This document shows positions 33,746 to 42,531 of a stretch of 64,000 nt of DNA, in pieces (positions within the stretch are counted from its first letter, which is position 1; every line of letters starts with the position of its first letter). Position numbers and translations under genes: made by a program. The notes below the pieces were generated by a model. That model saw only the letters and a program-made list of their open reading frames with translations, ran no database searches and was not told the DNA's origin. This DNA is from Oenococcus kitaharae DSM 17330 (GTDB lineage Bacteria > Bacillota > Bacilli > Lactobacillales > Lactobacillaceae), in NCBI RefSeq assembly GCF_000241055.1, contig NZ_CM001398.1:62001-126000 (forward strand), given 5' to 3'.

Positions 33746-35429
33746 GAGTCATCTCCTCTTGTACCAGCCTTTTAGATAAAGCAACAGCATCTAGACCAGT
33801 CGATTCAGCTAAATCGTAAAGACTGGTCGGAGCAAGCGAGGCGCGTTTTAATAGGGCCGGATCATTGAGCAGTTCGGCCGGTGCCATGTCAGCAATCACC
33901 TGTCCGTCTACGAGTGCAATGGCACGATCTGTGTATTCCAGCATCAGGTGCATGTCGTGTGTGATCACAATGATCGAACAATCTTGTGTGCGATTCAGTT
34001 CTGCCACAAAATTCATCAGTGATCGGTAGTTGAGATAGTCCTGTCCAGCAGTCGGTTCGTCTAATATGAGCACTCTCGGCGCAAGTACCAGCACTGAAGC
34101 AATTGTGACACGCTTTTTCTGGCCAAAGCTCAAAGCTGAAATCGGCCAATGACGCATATTATCCAAGCCGGCTACTTCCAGCATGGTCCGTGTCTTAGCC
34201 TGGATCTGGTCATCAGACAGGCCACGCAATTTTAGCCCGTAAGCCACTTCATCGTAAACGATATTCTGGCTGATCATCTGATTTGGATCTTGAAGCACGT
34301 AGCCAATTTTATCGGCCCGTTCTTTGACTGACTGGCCATCTAGGGGCTGGTTATCAAACAAAATCCGGCCGCTATCAGGCTTCAAAAAGCCGGTCACAAG
34401 ATTGGAAAATGTCGATTTGCCTGACCCGTTTTTCCCAACGATGGCGGTCATCTGCCCAGCAGGAAATGTCAGGTTCAAATCAGAAAACACAGCCTGTTTC
34501 GGGTAAGCAAAAGATAAATGCTGAATGGATAGAATAGGCTCCCTGGATTTTTTAGTCTTGTCGGGCTGTTTTTTCTCAAGCCAGACACTCAGCTGACGCT
34601 TGATTGCCTGGTGATCCAGTGAGGCTAAATCCGTAATATGTGCGATTTTGTTTAAATCCACGCCGGCATCGCGCATGGCTGTGATATATAAAGGTTCACG
34701 AAGGCCGGCCGAAATGACTGCAGCACTTGTTAAGACACGATCGGGTATATCATTTGCAATAATTTTGCCATGATCAATCACTAAAAGCTTGTCTGCTTGA
34801 ATCCTCAAGGCTTCTTCCAAACGGTGTTCAATAATAATCACAGTCAAGCCGAGCTTCTTTTGCAGATCGGCAATCAATTGAATCGCCAAACGGCCGGAAG
34901 CCGGATCTAAATTAGCCAGTGGTTCATCAAACAGCAAAATTTTACTGTCGGAACTTAAAACACCGGCCATGCTGACACGTTGTTTTTGACCGCCAGAAAG
35001 TTCTTGAGGTGAATGTTTCTTCAGGGCTTCTAAATTTAATTCTTTTAACCAGTTCTCTGTTTGCGCAAGTAATTGGCTATGTTCTGTATTCTCATTCTCT
35101 AAAAGAAAAGCGGCGTCTTCAGCTACGGTCATGCCGACAAATTGGGCGTCCGTATCCTGCAGGACAGTACCGACTTCAAAAGAGAGCTGAAAAATATCCA
35201 TTTTGGCAGCATCTTTGCCATTAATCAGAATACTGCCTGAATACTCACCAGGGACACTTTGCGGAATCAGGCCGTTAATCAAGTGGCCAATCGTTGTCTT
35301 GCCAGATCCTGAGGGGCCGGCGATAATGATTTTTTGCCCATAATCAAAAGCAAAGCTAACATTATGCAATGTAGCTTGGCTCTGAACACGATATTTAAAA
35401 TTAACCTTTTGAAATTCGATCGCTGGCAT
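33738..35429 (-). CDS. ECF transporter ATPase with two fused ABC domains
   Basis: 563 residues holding two complete ABC ATPase domains in one chain. Domain 1: Walker A GPSGSGKTT (39-47), signature LSGGQKQRV, Walker B ILLFDEPLANLDP. Domain 2 (from about residue 297): Walker A GKNGSGKST, signature LSFGQKKRV, Walker B VLILDEPTAGQD. In most ECF systems these are separate EcfA1/EcfA2; the fused form (as in YkoD) is typical of systems with a dedicated S component. LSFGQ in domain 2 deviates from LSGGQ. It couples ATP hydrolysis to substrate release by the S protein. Confidence 0.93.
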   Translation of the reverse strand: MPAIEFQKVNFKYRVQSQATLHNVSFAFDYGQKIIIAGPSGSGKTTIGHLINGLIPQSVPGEYSGSILINGKDAAKMDIFQLSFEVGTVLQDTDAQFVGMTVAEDAAFLLENENTEHSQLLAQTENWLKELNLEALKKHSPQELSGGQKQRVSMAGVLSSDSKILLFDEPLANLDPASGRLAIQLIADLQKKLGLTVIIIEHRLEEALRIQADKLLVIDHGKIIANDIPDRVLTSAAVISAGLREPLYITAMRDAGVDLNKIAHITDLASLDHQAIKRQLSVWLEKKQPDKTKKSREPILSIQHLSFAYPKQAVFSDLNLTFPAGQMTAIVGKNGSGKSTFSNLVTGFLKPDSGRILFDNQPLDGQSVKERADKIGYVLQDPNQMISQNIVYDEVAYGLKLRGLSDDQIQAKTRTMLEVAGLDNMRHWPISALSFGQKKRVTIASVLVLAPRVLILDEPTAGQDYLNYRSLMNFVAELNRTQDCSIIVITHDMHLMLEYTDRAIALVDGQVIADMAPAELLNDPALLKRASLAPTSLYDLAESTGLDAVALSKRLVQEEMTRG

Positions 35430-35432
35430 GAA

Positions 35433-35999
35433 TTATTTTTCAGACTTTAATGATCCGGTGCGAGTTCTCGTACGGCTGTATGCAACAAGCAGGATGCTTC
35501 CTACAATTGCAATGCCGACCATATTACCGATTCCGGCCCAAAAACCCTGAAGAAATACTTTAGCTGCTGGCTGGCGATAGACAACAATATCACCCAAAGG
35601 TGCAATCACAAACCAAGCAATCACGTTGGCAATCACCTGCCAGATATTGAAAAACCACAATTTTTTACTGGTCAATGTCTCTGTATCCAGCTTTAAATAG
35701 CGTTTTGCCAATCCAAGCAGCAGGCCCAAAACACCATCAGCAAAGACCCAAGTCCACCAGACGCCCCACCCGGCAACTGTGTCATTTAAGGCGTGACCGA
35801 TAAATCCGACAAACAAACCGACAATCGGACCAAAAATAGCGCCGATCAAAGCCAGCCATGGCTCTGCTAAGTTAATCGTCGTATTTGCGACCGGCGTTGG
35901 AATAGCAACGAAACGCATCAAAACGAAAAAAACAGCAGTTCCGATACCAATAGCAACGACATCCCTGACGCTGATCCAACTCTTCTTCTTATCCTGCAT
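35433..35999 (-). CDS. ECF transporter substrate-binding (S) component, UPF0397 family
   Basis: About 188 residues, five or six membrane helices. IPTPVANTTINLAEPWLALIGAIFGPIVGLFVGFIGHALND and the C-terminal S-R-T-R-T-R-T-G-S-L-K match the UPF0397 proteins as I remember them from streptococci, where they likewise precede a double ATPase and a T component. The substrate of this subfamily is not established to my knowledge. Three overlapping starts exist (TTG, ATG, ATG); the last has GGAG seven bases upstream. First gene of the S-A-T operon, preceded by a good promoter. Confidence 0.85.
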   Translation of the reverse strand: MQDKKKSWISVRDVVAIGIGTAVFFVLMRFVAIPTPVANTTINLAEPWLALIGAIFGPIVGLFVGFIGHALNDTVAGWGVWWTWVFADGVLGLLLGLAKRYLKLDTETLTSKKLWFFNIWQVIANVIAWFVIAPLGDIVVYRQPAAKVFLQGFWAGIGNMVGIAIVGSILLVAYSRTRTRTGSLKSEK

Positions 36000-36066
36000 C
36001 ATCAATCTCCATTTTTAAAAATTATTGCACAAACAAATCTACCGACATAGCTTAGTAGACTGAATT

Positions 36067-36095
36067 AATATAAAACACATTGAAGCTGACTGCAA
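36067..36095 (-). promoter_or_regulatory. Promoter of the ECF transporter operon
   Basis: Minus-strand -35 TTGCAG (36090-36095), 17-bp spacer, -10 TATATT (36067-36072). The leader to the S-component start is about 60 nt and shows no riboswitch consensus I recognise. Confidence 0.65.
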
Positions 36096-36101
36096 ACCTA
36101 T

Positions 36102-37391
36102 TCAGCTTTCGTCTGGTGCCTGGTTCTCCTGGCGTTTTTTCTCTCGATAAGCCTGGGCAAAATCTTCATGCGGCAAACGGTCCCAGAATTCCGGCTTATT
36201 CGTCTGACGCTGACGTGCAATCCCCATCGCGTGCTCGGCAACATCAGCTGTAATCGTCGATCCGGCTGCCGTAATTGCTTCTCTAGCGATGTCGACCGGC
36301 GCAATCAGTTTTGTATTGCTGCCGATAAAAGCATGGTCGCCGACCTTGGTAATGTGCTTATTTTTGCCATCGTAATTGACGAAAATCGTCCCTGCACCAA
36401 TATTGACAGATTCGCCAATTCGAGCATCCCCGACATAGGTCAAATGGCCGATATGCGTATGGGCACCGATTTCAGCATTTTTTGTCTCGACAAAATTACC
36501 AATATGGACATCCGTACCTGTAACTGTCTTTTCACGCAAATGGGCATAGGGGCCAATTTCATTATCAGCACCAATCACAGAATCACGCTCAATCACGGTA
36601 CCGGGTTTGATAACAGTGCCGGCACCGACGACGACATTGGCATCGATATAGGTGCTTTGCGGGTCAATCATCGAGACGCCATTGGCCATTAACTGTTCGT
36701 TGATGCGTTTGCGAGCCAGTTGATTAGCATCCGCCAATTGTTTTTGGTCATTAACGCCTAATAAATCGCGCCAGTCGTCTGCTTGAACAATTCGGGCACC
36801 AGGCAGCGCATCAGTCAGATAAAATTCTTTTTGCGCATTATTAGCTGTGACTTGTGAAATGGTGCGTTTAATATATTCTGTCCGAAAAAGATAAATGCCG
36901 GAATTGATCAGCTGAATTTGACGCTGGTCATCAGTGGCGTCTTTTTCTTCGACGATTTGTTCAACGACATTGCGTTGTCCAACAGGAATAATCCGGCCGT
37001 AACCAAAAGGATGCTTCAAAATTGTCGTCAAAACAGCCGCATCGAAGCCCTCGCCTTTTGCAACCAAATCAGCTAAAACATCACCTGTTACCAGCGGCAT
37101 GTCACCGTTAATCACGAGAATTTTTTCGGCATCAACTTTAGAAAAAGCTGCCTGCAAAGCATCAGCAGACCCTAATTGCTGGGCTTGAACAACTGTCTCG
37201 TCAACATAAGATGCAAAATCTTCGCTCGCGGATTGAACCGCAATAATTTTATGCGGCTCAATTTTTCTCACAGCGCGGCAGACCCACTCTAAAATCGGCA
37301 GACCGGCAACCTCATGCAGCGGCTTGGGAAAATTATCTTTCATCCTGCTGCCCTTACCGGCCGCAAGAATGACTACATCAATTTCGGACAC
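36102..37391 (-). CDS. glmU: Bifunctional UDP-GlcNAc pyrophosphorylase / glucosamine-1-phosphate acetyltransferase
   Basis: 429 residues. The N-terminal uridylyltransferase domain opens with VVILAAGKGSRMKDNFPKPLHEVAG and has NGDMPLVT near residue 95; the C-terminal half is a left-handed beta-helix of hexapeptide repeats (IGADNEIGPYAHLREKTVTG, NIGAGTIFVNYDGKNKHIT), ending with the acetyl-CoA site region. It makes UDP-GlcNAc, the precursor of peptidoglycan and other wall polymers. The start is taken as GTG 37391 after GGAAGGG; the upstream ATG in frame would lie deep in purR. Order purR-glmU is usual in Firmicutes. Confidence 0.93.
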   Translation of the reverse strand: MSEIDVVILAAGKGSRMKDNFPKPLHEVAGLPILEWVCRAVRKIEPHKIIAVQSASEDFASYVDETVVQAQQLGSADALQAAFSKVDAEKILVINGDMPLVTGDVLADLVAKGEGFDAAVLTTILKHPFGYGRIIPVGQRNVVEQIVEEKDATDDQRQIQLINSGIYLFRTEYIKRTISQVTANNAQKEFYLTDALPGARIVQADDWRDLLGVNDQKQLADANQLARKRINEQLMANGVSMIDPQSTYIDANVVVGAGTVIKPGTVIERDSVIGADNEIGPYAHLREKTVTGTDVHIGNFVETKNAEIGAHTHIGHLTYVGDARIGESVNIGAGTIFVNYDGKNKHITKVGDHAFIGSNTKLIAPVDIAREAITAAGSTITADVAEHAMGIARQRQTNKPEFWDRLPHEDFAQAYREKKRQENQAPDES

Positions 37392-38232
37392 TTCGGTTTT
37401 CCCTTCCTCGGAATATATTTTCCTTGTAGTTGCCAATCTGCACTTTGATCACTTCACCGGAATCCAGATTTGTATCAACGTGCAAAAGCGACGTAAAATC
37501 ATCTACCTGCCGCTGGCGGGCACGCCCTTCAGCAAACACAGCTACACCTTTAACGTGAGAATCGAATTCTTTAGCCAAGGTCTTCATGCCGTTGATCGTA
37601 CCACCGGCTTTCATGAAGTCATCGACAATTAAGATATTTAATCCTGTCGGCAGGCTGCGGCGGGACAATTCCATTTTTTCAACATGTTTGGAAGAACCGG
37701 TCAGATAATTAACTGAAACAGTTGGGCCTTCGGTCACTTTATTTTCTCCGGAACGGACGATCACAAAAGGTACATTCAATTGAGCCGCAACAGCGGCTGC
37801 CATCGGAACACCCTTGGTCGCAGCTGTCATAACGGCTTGAATATCCATATCCAGATATTCGGTGGCAATAATGCGGCCGACTTGGCGCAAAATAGCCGGC
37901 TGACCTAAAAGATCAGACAAATAGACGTAGCCGCCTGGCAGAACACGGGTCTCATCGTTAACTTGTTTTAACATGTCGTTAACAAATTCGTCAGCTTCTC
38001 GCTCCAGAATATAAGGATAGAATTTAGCACCGCCAGCTGCACCAGGAATTGTCTCTAACAAGCCAACACCGCGCTCTTTCAGTGTTTTTTTTAAAATAGT
38101 CAAATCTTCGGAAATTGATGACTTAGCCGAAGAAAAACGATTGGCAAAAAAAGTCAGCGGGACCAATGTCCGCGGCCTTTCCATTAGATAACGGGTCATA
38201 TCAACTAAACGTTCAGCTCGAGGTGTTTTCAT
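37378..38232 (-). CDS. purR: Purine operon repressor
   Basis: 284 residues. N-terminal winged helix (residues 1-75: SERL-type start, then FSSAKSSISEDLTILKK) and C-terminal phosphoribosyltransferase-like domain with the PRPP loop ILIVDDFMKAGGT near residue 205. It binds PRPP and releases PurBox DNA when purines are scarce. Its end overlaps the glmU start by 14 bp. A PurBox-like CCGAACATT lies upstream, suggesting autoregulation. Confidence 0.94.
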   Translation of the reverse strand: MKTPRAERLVDMTRYLMERPRTLVPLTFFANRFSSAKSSISEDLTILKKTLKERGVGLLETIPGAAGGAKFYPYILEREADEFVNDMLKQVNDETRVLPGGYVYLSDLLGQPAILRQVGRIIATEYLDMDIQAVMTAATKGVPMAAAVAAQLNVPFVIVRSGENKVTEGPTVSVNYLTGSSKHVEKMELSRRSLPTGLNILIVDDFMKAGGTINGMKTLAKEFDSHVKGVAVFAEGRARQRQVDDFTSLLHVDTNLDSGEVIKVQIGNYKENIFRGRENRSVRN

Positions 38233-38285
38233 AAATCTCCTTTCGCTAATATTCTACTAAAAAAAAATATAATTAACAGCAGATT

Positions 38286-38321
38286 CCGAACATTCGTCAT
38301 TTCAAGCCGTCGGTTTTTCGG
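38286..38321. promoter_or_regulatory. Candidate PurBox pair between purR and lysC
   Basis: CCGAACATT at 38286-38294 matches the PurBox core CCGAAC followed by A/T. An inverted, weaker copy TTTTTCGG lies at 38314-38321. Orientation and spacing resemble the tandem inverted PurBoxes of Bacillus PurR; the second half is imperfect. Confidence 0.45.
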
Positions 38322-38335
38322 TTAGAATAAGGCTT

Positions 38336-39715
38336 ATGAAAATCGTGAAATTTGGCGGAAGTTCTCTTGCAAACGGCGATCAAATCTTAAAAGTCATCAA
38401 GATTGTCAAAAGCGATCCGGCTCGGCGTGTCATTGTGGTTTCAGCTCCCGGAAAACGTTTTAGTGGTGATAGGAAAATTACGGATCTGCTTTTGGACTTG
38501 GCGCAAGCCGTCTTAAATCGGGAAGACCCGCAGGATATCTATGACAGTATTTTCCAACGCTATACCCAAATCGCGGCTTTTTTCCAATTGGATCCAGAAA
38601 TTCTAACAGAATTGAAAACACATTTGTTCCAAATTACCCAAGCATCCTACCCTTCTGACGTTTTCTGCCAAGCTGCTTTATCAGCACAGGGCGAATATAT
38701 GTCAGCCCGTTTAATCACGGCCGTCTTCAATCAAGTCGGACTAAAAGCGCGTATGCTGACACCCATGGCTATCGGGATGACTGTTTCCAAAGAAGCCAGA
38801 AATGCCCAGATTCTGCCGGCTTCCTATGCCAAAATCGCTCAGACAAAAATCGCTGACGACGAAATTATTATCTTCCCCGGCTTTTTTGGTATTACCAAAG
38901 ACGGCTTGATCAACACTTTTTCTCGCGGCGGTTCTGATATTACGGGCGCAATTTTGGCTCGCGGGCTGGATGCCGATCTCTATGAAAACTTCACGGACGT
39001 CGATTCAATTTACGCGGTCAATCCAAAACTCGTCGACAATCCAGCACCGATTCATGAGATGACTTTTAGCGAGATGCGTGAGCTCAGTTATGCAGGTTTT
39101 GCCGTTTTCCACGATGAAGCTATTCTGCCGGCCATCGAAGGCAATATTCCGATTAATGTGAAAAACACGAACCATCCCGAAGCGGCCGGTACCATGATCG
39201 TCCCGCGCGCCAGGCTGACACACAAAAATAAAATCACAGGTATTGCCAGCGCCAATCATTTCCAGGCCATATACATCCATCGTTACCTGATTAATCGCCA
39301 AGTTGGTTTTACAGCAAGTATTTTAAAGATTCTCGCCGATCTGAATATCTCATATGAGCACATGCCCTCAGGAATTGACGACATCACGATTATTTTTGAT
39401 AAAAAACAGCTTACAGGCGGCCGCAAAGAAAAACTGACACAGCGGATTCAAGAAGAAATTCAGCCCGACGCATTGGAATGGAAAAACGATTATGCGATTA
39501 TCATGGTTGTCGGTGAGGGCTTGATTAATCGTGTCGGGGCTATGTCAGACGTCGTCGACCCTATGCGCGATGCCGGCGTCTCCTTGACCATGGTCAATCA
39601 GGGTGCTTCGGAAATTTCGATTATGCTGGGCGTCAAGCCTGAAGACGAGGCCAAAGCTGTCCGGGCCATTTATGACGCACACTTTGAAAACGGCCATGCA
39701 AAAAAAGAAGATTAA
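38336..39715 (+). CDS. lysC: Aspartate kinase
   Basis: 459 residues. KFGGSSLANG (Lys-Phe-Gly-Gly-Ser-Ser) opens the amino-acid kinase domain, FSRGGSDITGAILARGLDADLYENFTDVDSIY is the Asp/ATP-binding region, and two ACT domains follow from about residue 305 (VGFTASILKILADLNISYEHMPS and VGAMSDVVDPMRDAGVSLTMVNQG), the sites of feedback control. It phosphorylates aspartate as the first step to threonine, methionine and lysine. AAGG lies very close to the ATG. The stop overlaps that of the convergent thrC. Confidence 0.95.
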   Translation: MKIVKFGGSSLANGDQILKVIKIVKSDPARRVIVVSAPGKRFSGDRKITDLLLDLAQAVLNREDPQDIYDSIFQRYTQIAAFFQLDPEILTELKTHLFQITQASYPSDVFCQAALSAQGEYMSARLITAVFNQVGLKARMLTPMAIGMTVSKEARNAQILPASYAKIAQTKIADDEIIIFPGFFGITKDGLINTFSRGGSDITGAILARGLDADLYENFTDVDSIYAVNPKLVDNPAPIHEMTFSEMRELSYAGFAVFHDEAILPAIEGNIPINVKNTNHPEAAGTMIVPRARLTHKNKITGIASANHFQAIYIHRYLINRQVGFTASILKILADLNISYEHMPSGIDDITIIFDKKQLTGGRKEKLTQRIQEEIQPDALEWKNDYAIIMVVGEGLINRVGAMSDVVDPMRDAGVSLTMVNQGASEISIMLGVKPEDEAKAVRAIYDAHFENGHAKKED

Positions 39716-41175
39716 AGGCCAAGGCTGGCTTTTAAATCTTCTCCTAATTGATCAATTGTTAATTGTTCGTGAAAACGGACTTTTTTTGTAAACAAGTCTG
39801 CGATCGCAGCCGGCACAGGCAGCTTGGCAATTTGCGCGACTTGTTTGAGATTCGCGGCCGGATCATCAGCCGGCTTTTGGCCTAGTGCCGATAGGACAAT
39901 TTCTGCAAACTTGAAAGGACTGGCCGTTGAAACAATTAATTGCTGCCGCTGAGTCGTAAACTGCTGATTTGCGTAAACAGCCACGGCCGTATGCGGATCC
40001 AATAAATAATCATGATCCCTGAAAGTCTCTTTGATCGTCTGGCTGGTCTGGTCAACATCAGCAAAAGCTGCGTTAAAAGACTGCTGCAGCAAGTCAAGGG
40101 TTTTGTCGTCGACTGTAAAGGTTTGCTTGTCAGCTAAATCGGCCATCCAGTGACGCGTCTTTTCAGCACCCGCAACATCAAAAAGCAGACGTTCCAGGTT
40201 GCTGGAGAGCAGAATATCCATGGCCGGGCTGGTCGTGACATGAAAATCGCGTTTGGCATTGTAAATTCCGCTGGCAAAAAAATCTGTCAGAACATGATTG
40301 GCATTGGAAGCGACTGTTAATTTGCCTAATGGCAAACCAAGCTTTTTAGCCCAGTAAGCCGCTAGAATATCACCAAAATTACCAGTTGGTACGGTCACGT
40401 CCAGTTTTTCACCAGACTTGAGACGACCGGATTTGAGCAGCTGCGCATAGGCATAGATATAGTAAATAACCTGTGCGACTAAGCGGCCAATGTTAATCGA
40501 ATTGGCCGAAGAAAAACGCAAGCCGGCCGTCTGCATCTGTTTGGCCAATTCAGGATCCGCCAGCAGTTTTTTAACAACACGCTGAGCATCGTCAAAATTG
40601 CCTTCAACCGCCACAACATGCGCATTTTGACCTGGCGTTGTCGTCATTTGCTGACGCTGCAAAGCCGAGACGCCAACTGATGGATAGTAAACAACAATCT
40701 GTGTCTGGCCGATATCGCTAAATCCTTGCAAGGCTGCACCGCCCGTGTCCCCAGAAGTGGCCGTCAGAATAACCAAAACATCCTTTTGGCCGGTCTTTTT
40801 AACAGCCGCCGTCAATAAATAAGGCAGCAGCGATAAAGCCATATCCTTAAAAGCCAGTGTTGGACCGTGAAAAAGCTCTAGAAGCTGCCGTTTGCCATCT
40901 AAGGCATGGACTTTGACGATCTCCGGCCTATCGAATTGTGCATAGGCTTGATGCAGAAAATCCGCTAGCTCTCCTTGGCTGAATTCGTCAAAAAAGGTCG
41001 AGAGAACCAGCTGCCCAATTTGAAAATAATCGGCTTTTGCCAACTGGTCCCAATTAAAATCAATCTTCGGGAAAGCTTGCGGCACATATAGGCCGCCGTC
41101 CGGCGCCAAACCGTTTATCAGCGCCTGCAGGCCGCTGACGGCCGGCGCATTGCCACGCGTACTTTGAAATTTCAT
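39712..41175 (-). CDS. thrC: Threonine synthase
   Basis: 487 residues, the long (fungal/proteobacterial-like) PLP type. MKFQSTRGNAPAVSGLQALINGLAPDGGLYVP is the family's N-terminus. ELFHGPTLAFKDMAL holds the PLP Lys; VILTATSGDTGGAAL is the phosphate-binding loop region. It turns O-phosphohomoserine into threonine. ATG 41175 after AGAGG is right; the open frame extends well upstream into the hom region but is not protein-like. Located on the opposite strand between lysC and hom; divergent from hom. Confidence 0.94.
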   Translation of the reverse strand: MKFQSTRGNAPAVSGLQALINGLAPDGGLYVPQAFPKIDFNWDQLAKADYFQIGQLVLSTFFDEFSQGELADFLHQAYAQFDRPEIVKVHALDGKRQLLELFHGPTLAFKDMALSLLPYLLTAAVKKTGQKDVLVILTATSGDTGGAALQGFSDIGQTQIVVYYPSVGVSALQRQQMTTTPGQNAHVVAVEGNFDDAQRVVKKLLADPELAKQMQTAGLRFSSANSINIGRLVAQVIYYIYAYAQLLKSGRLKSGEKLDVTVPTGNFGDILAAYWAKKLGLPLGKLTVASNANHVLTDFFASGIYNAKRDFHVTTSPAMDILLSSNLERLLFDVAGAEKTRHWMADLADKQTFTVDDKTLDLLQQSFNAAFADVDQTSQTIKETFRDHDYLLDPHTAVAVYANQQFTTQRQQLIVSTASPFKFAEIVLSALGQKPADDPAANLKQVAQIAKLPVPAAIADLFTKKVRFHEQLTIDQLGEDLKASLGL

Positions 41176-41229
41176 ATAACCTCTGCGGTCATAATAGCAG
41201 AAAGGCGGATTTCGTGTTAGCATTTGTTC

Positions 41230-42531
41230 ATGAAAAGTTATCGAATCGGTATTTTTGGTCTTGGCACTGTCGCTACAGGTGTTGTCAAAATCCTGCGCGA
41301 ACAGGCCAAGACTTACGCCAAACGTTTTAACGTCGCTTTTGAAGTCGTCCAGGTCGTCGTCAGGGATACTGAAAAGTTGCGCGATCCCAAAACACAAGAT
41401 CTCCCGATTTCCGATGACCCGAAAAGTATTTTGGAGAATCCTCATATCGACATCGTGATCGAACTGATCGGCGGTGTTAAGATCGCCAAGCACATCATCG
41501 AGCAGGCCTTAAAAGCCGGCAAACACGTAATTACAGCTAATAAGGATCTAATTGCTGCAGACGGCAGGCGTTTAGCAAAATTAGCTGAAGAAAATCAGGT
41601 TGGCCTTTATTATGAAGCGGCAGTCGCAGGCGGTATTCCGATTCTTCGGGCCTTATCGACCAGCCTCTCTCCGGACGAAATCCAGCAGATCAACGGTATT
41701 ATGAACGGTACTTCGAATTTTATCCTGACACAAATGCGCCAGCACAAACTCTCATATGAAGACGCTTTAAAACTGGCTCAGGACAAGGGTTTTGCCGAGG
41801 CTGACCCGACCAATGATGTTCAAGGTATTGATGCAGCCTATAAATTACGCATCTTAACTGATTTTGCATTCGGCAAACAGGTCTCGCAAAACGATATCCA
41901 AATGACCGGTATTTCGACGATCACACAAACTGATTTAAAAGATGTCTCTGATCTCGGTTATGAAATCAAATTATTAGCGACTGTTAGCAAATCAGCAGCT
42001 AATAAATTGCAATTGTCCGTTGCACCAACACTGATGCCTAAAGACCACCCGCTGGCTTCTGTACAGAATGAGAACAATGCTATTTTCGTCAACAGCCGCT
42101 ATTCCGGCGGTTTGATGTTTTACGGCCCTGGTGCCGGCGAATACGCAACGGCTAATTCCGTCGTCGCTGACTTATTAGCTCTGGTTACAGGATCGGCCGC
42201 ACCGGCAAAATTTAATACACATCCCAGCAGTTCCTTGGCACTAGCAGGACCAAAGGATCGCATTGCCAGCCGTTATATGGTCTTTAAAGTCGCTGACCGG
42301 CCCGGCATTATCCATAAACTATCAGCTTTCTTTTTAATGAGCAACATTAATTTTAGAAACATTCGCCAGTATGATCCAGTTGATGACAGTACCCGCGTCG
42401 TGATTATTACCTATCCAGCTTCCGATGCTCAATTAAATCCAGTCAAGACGACAATCCGCCAGGCACGCGGCGTCAGTTTTATCCATGAATATAAATTGCT
42501 GGTCGAGCCAAAGGAAAACAGCCATGACTAA
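41230..42531 (+). CDS. hom: Homoserine dehydrogenase
   Basis: 433 residues. RIGIFGLGTVATGVVKIL is the NAD(P) loop, VITANKDLIAADG and YYEAAVAGGIPILRAL are active-site segments, NGIMNGTSNFILT carries the substrate residues, and EADPTNDVQGIDAAYKL the catalytic Lys/Asp region. A C-terminal ACT domain (VADRPGIIHKLSAFF, residues about 350-425) fits threonine feedback. ATG 41230 is used; a TTG two codons earlier also lies in frame. It overlaps thrB by 8 bp. Confidence 0.95.
   Translation: MKSYRIGIFGLGTVATGVVKILREQAKTYAKRFNVAFEVVQVVVRDTEKLRDPKTQDLPISDDPKSILENPHIDIVIELIGGVKIAKHIIEQALKAGKHVITANKDLIAADGRRLAKLAEENQVGLYYEAAVAGGIPILRALSTSLSPDEIQQINGIMNGTSNFILTQMRQHKLSYEDALKLAQDKGFAEADPTNDVQGIDAAYKLRILTDFAFGKQVSQNDIQMTGISTITQTDLKDVSDLGYEIKLLATVSKSAANKLQLSVAPTLMPKDHPLASVQNENNAIFVNSRYSGGLMFYGPGAGEYATANSVVADLLALVTGSAAPAKFNTHPSSSLALAGPKDRIASRYMVFKVADRPGIIHKLSAFFLMSNINFRNIRQYDPVDDSTRVVIITYPASDAQLNPVKTTIRQARGVSFIHEYKLLVEPKENSHD

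Noticed and set aside
41176-41493. N-terminal extension of threonine synthase by 106 codons
   Set aside because: The extra residues are antisense to hom, not protein-like, and an AGAGG-preceded ATG at 41175 begins exactly at the family's normal N-terminus.
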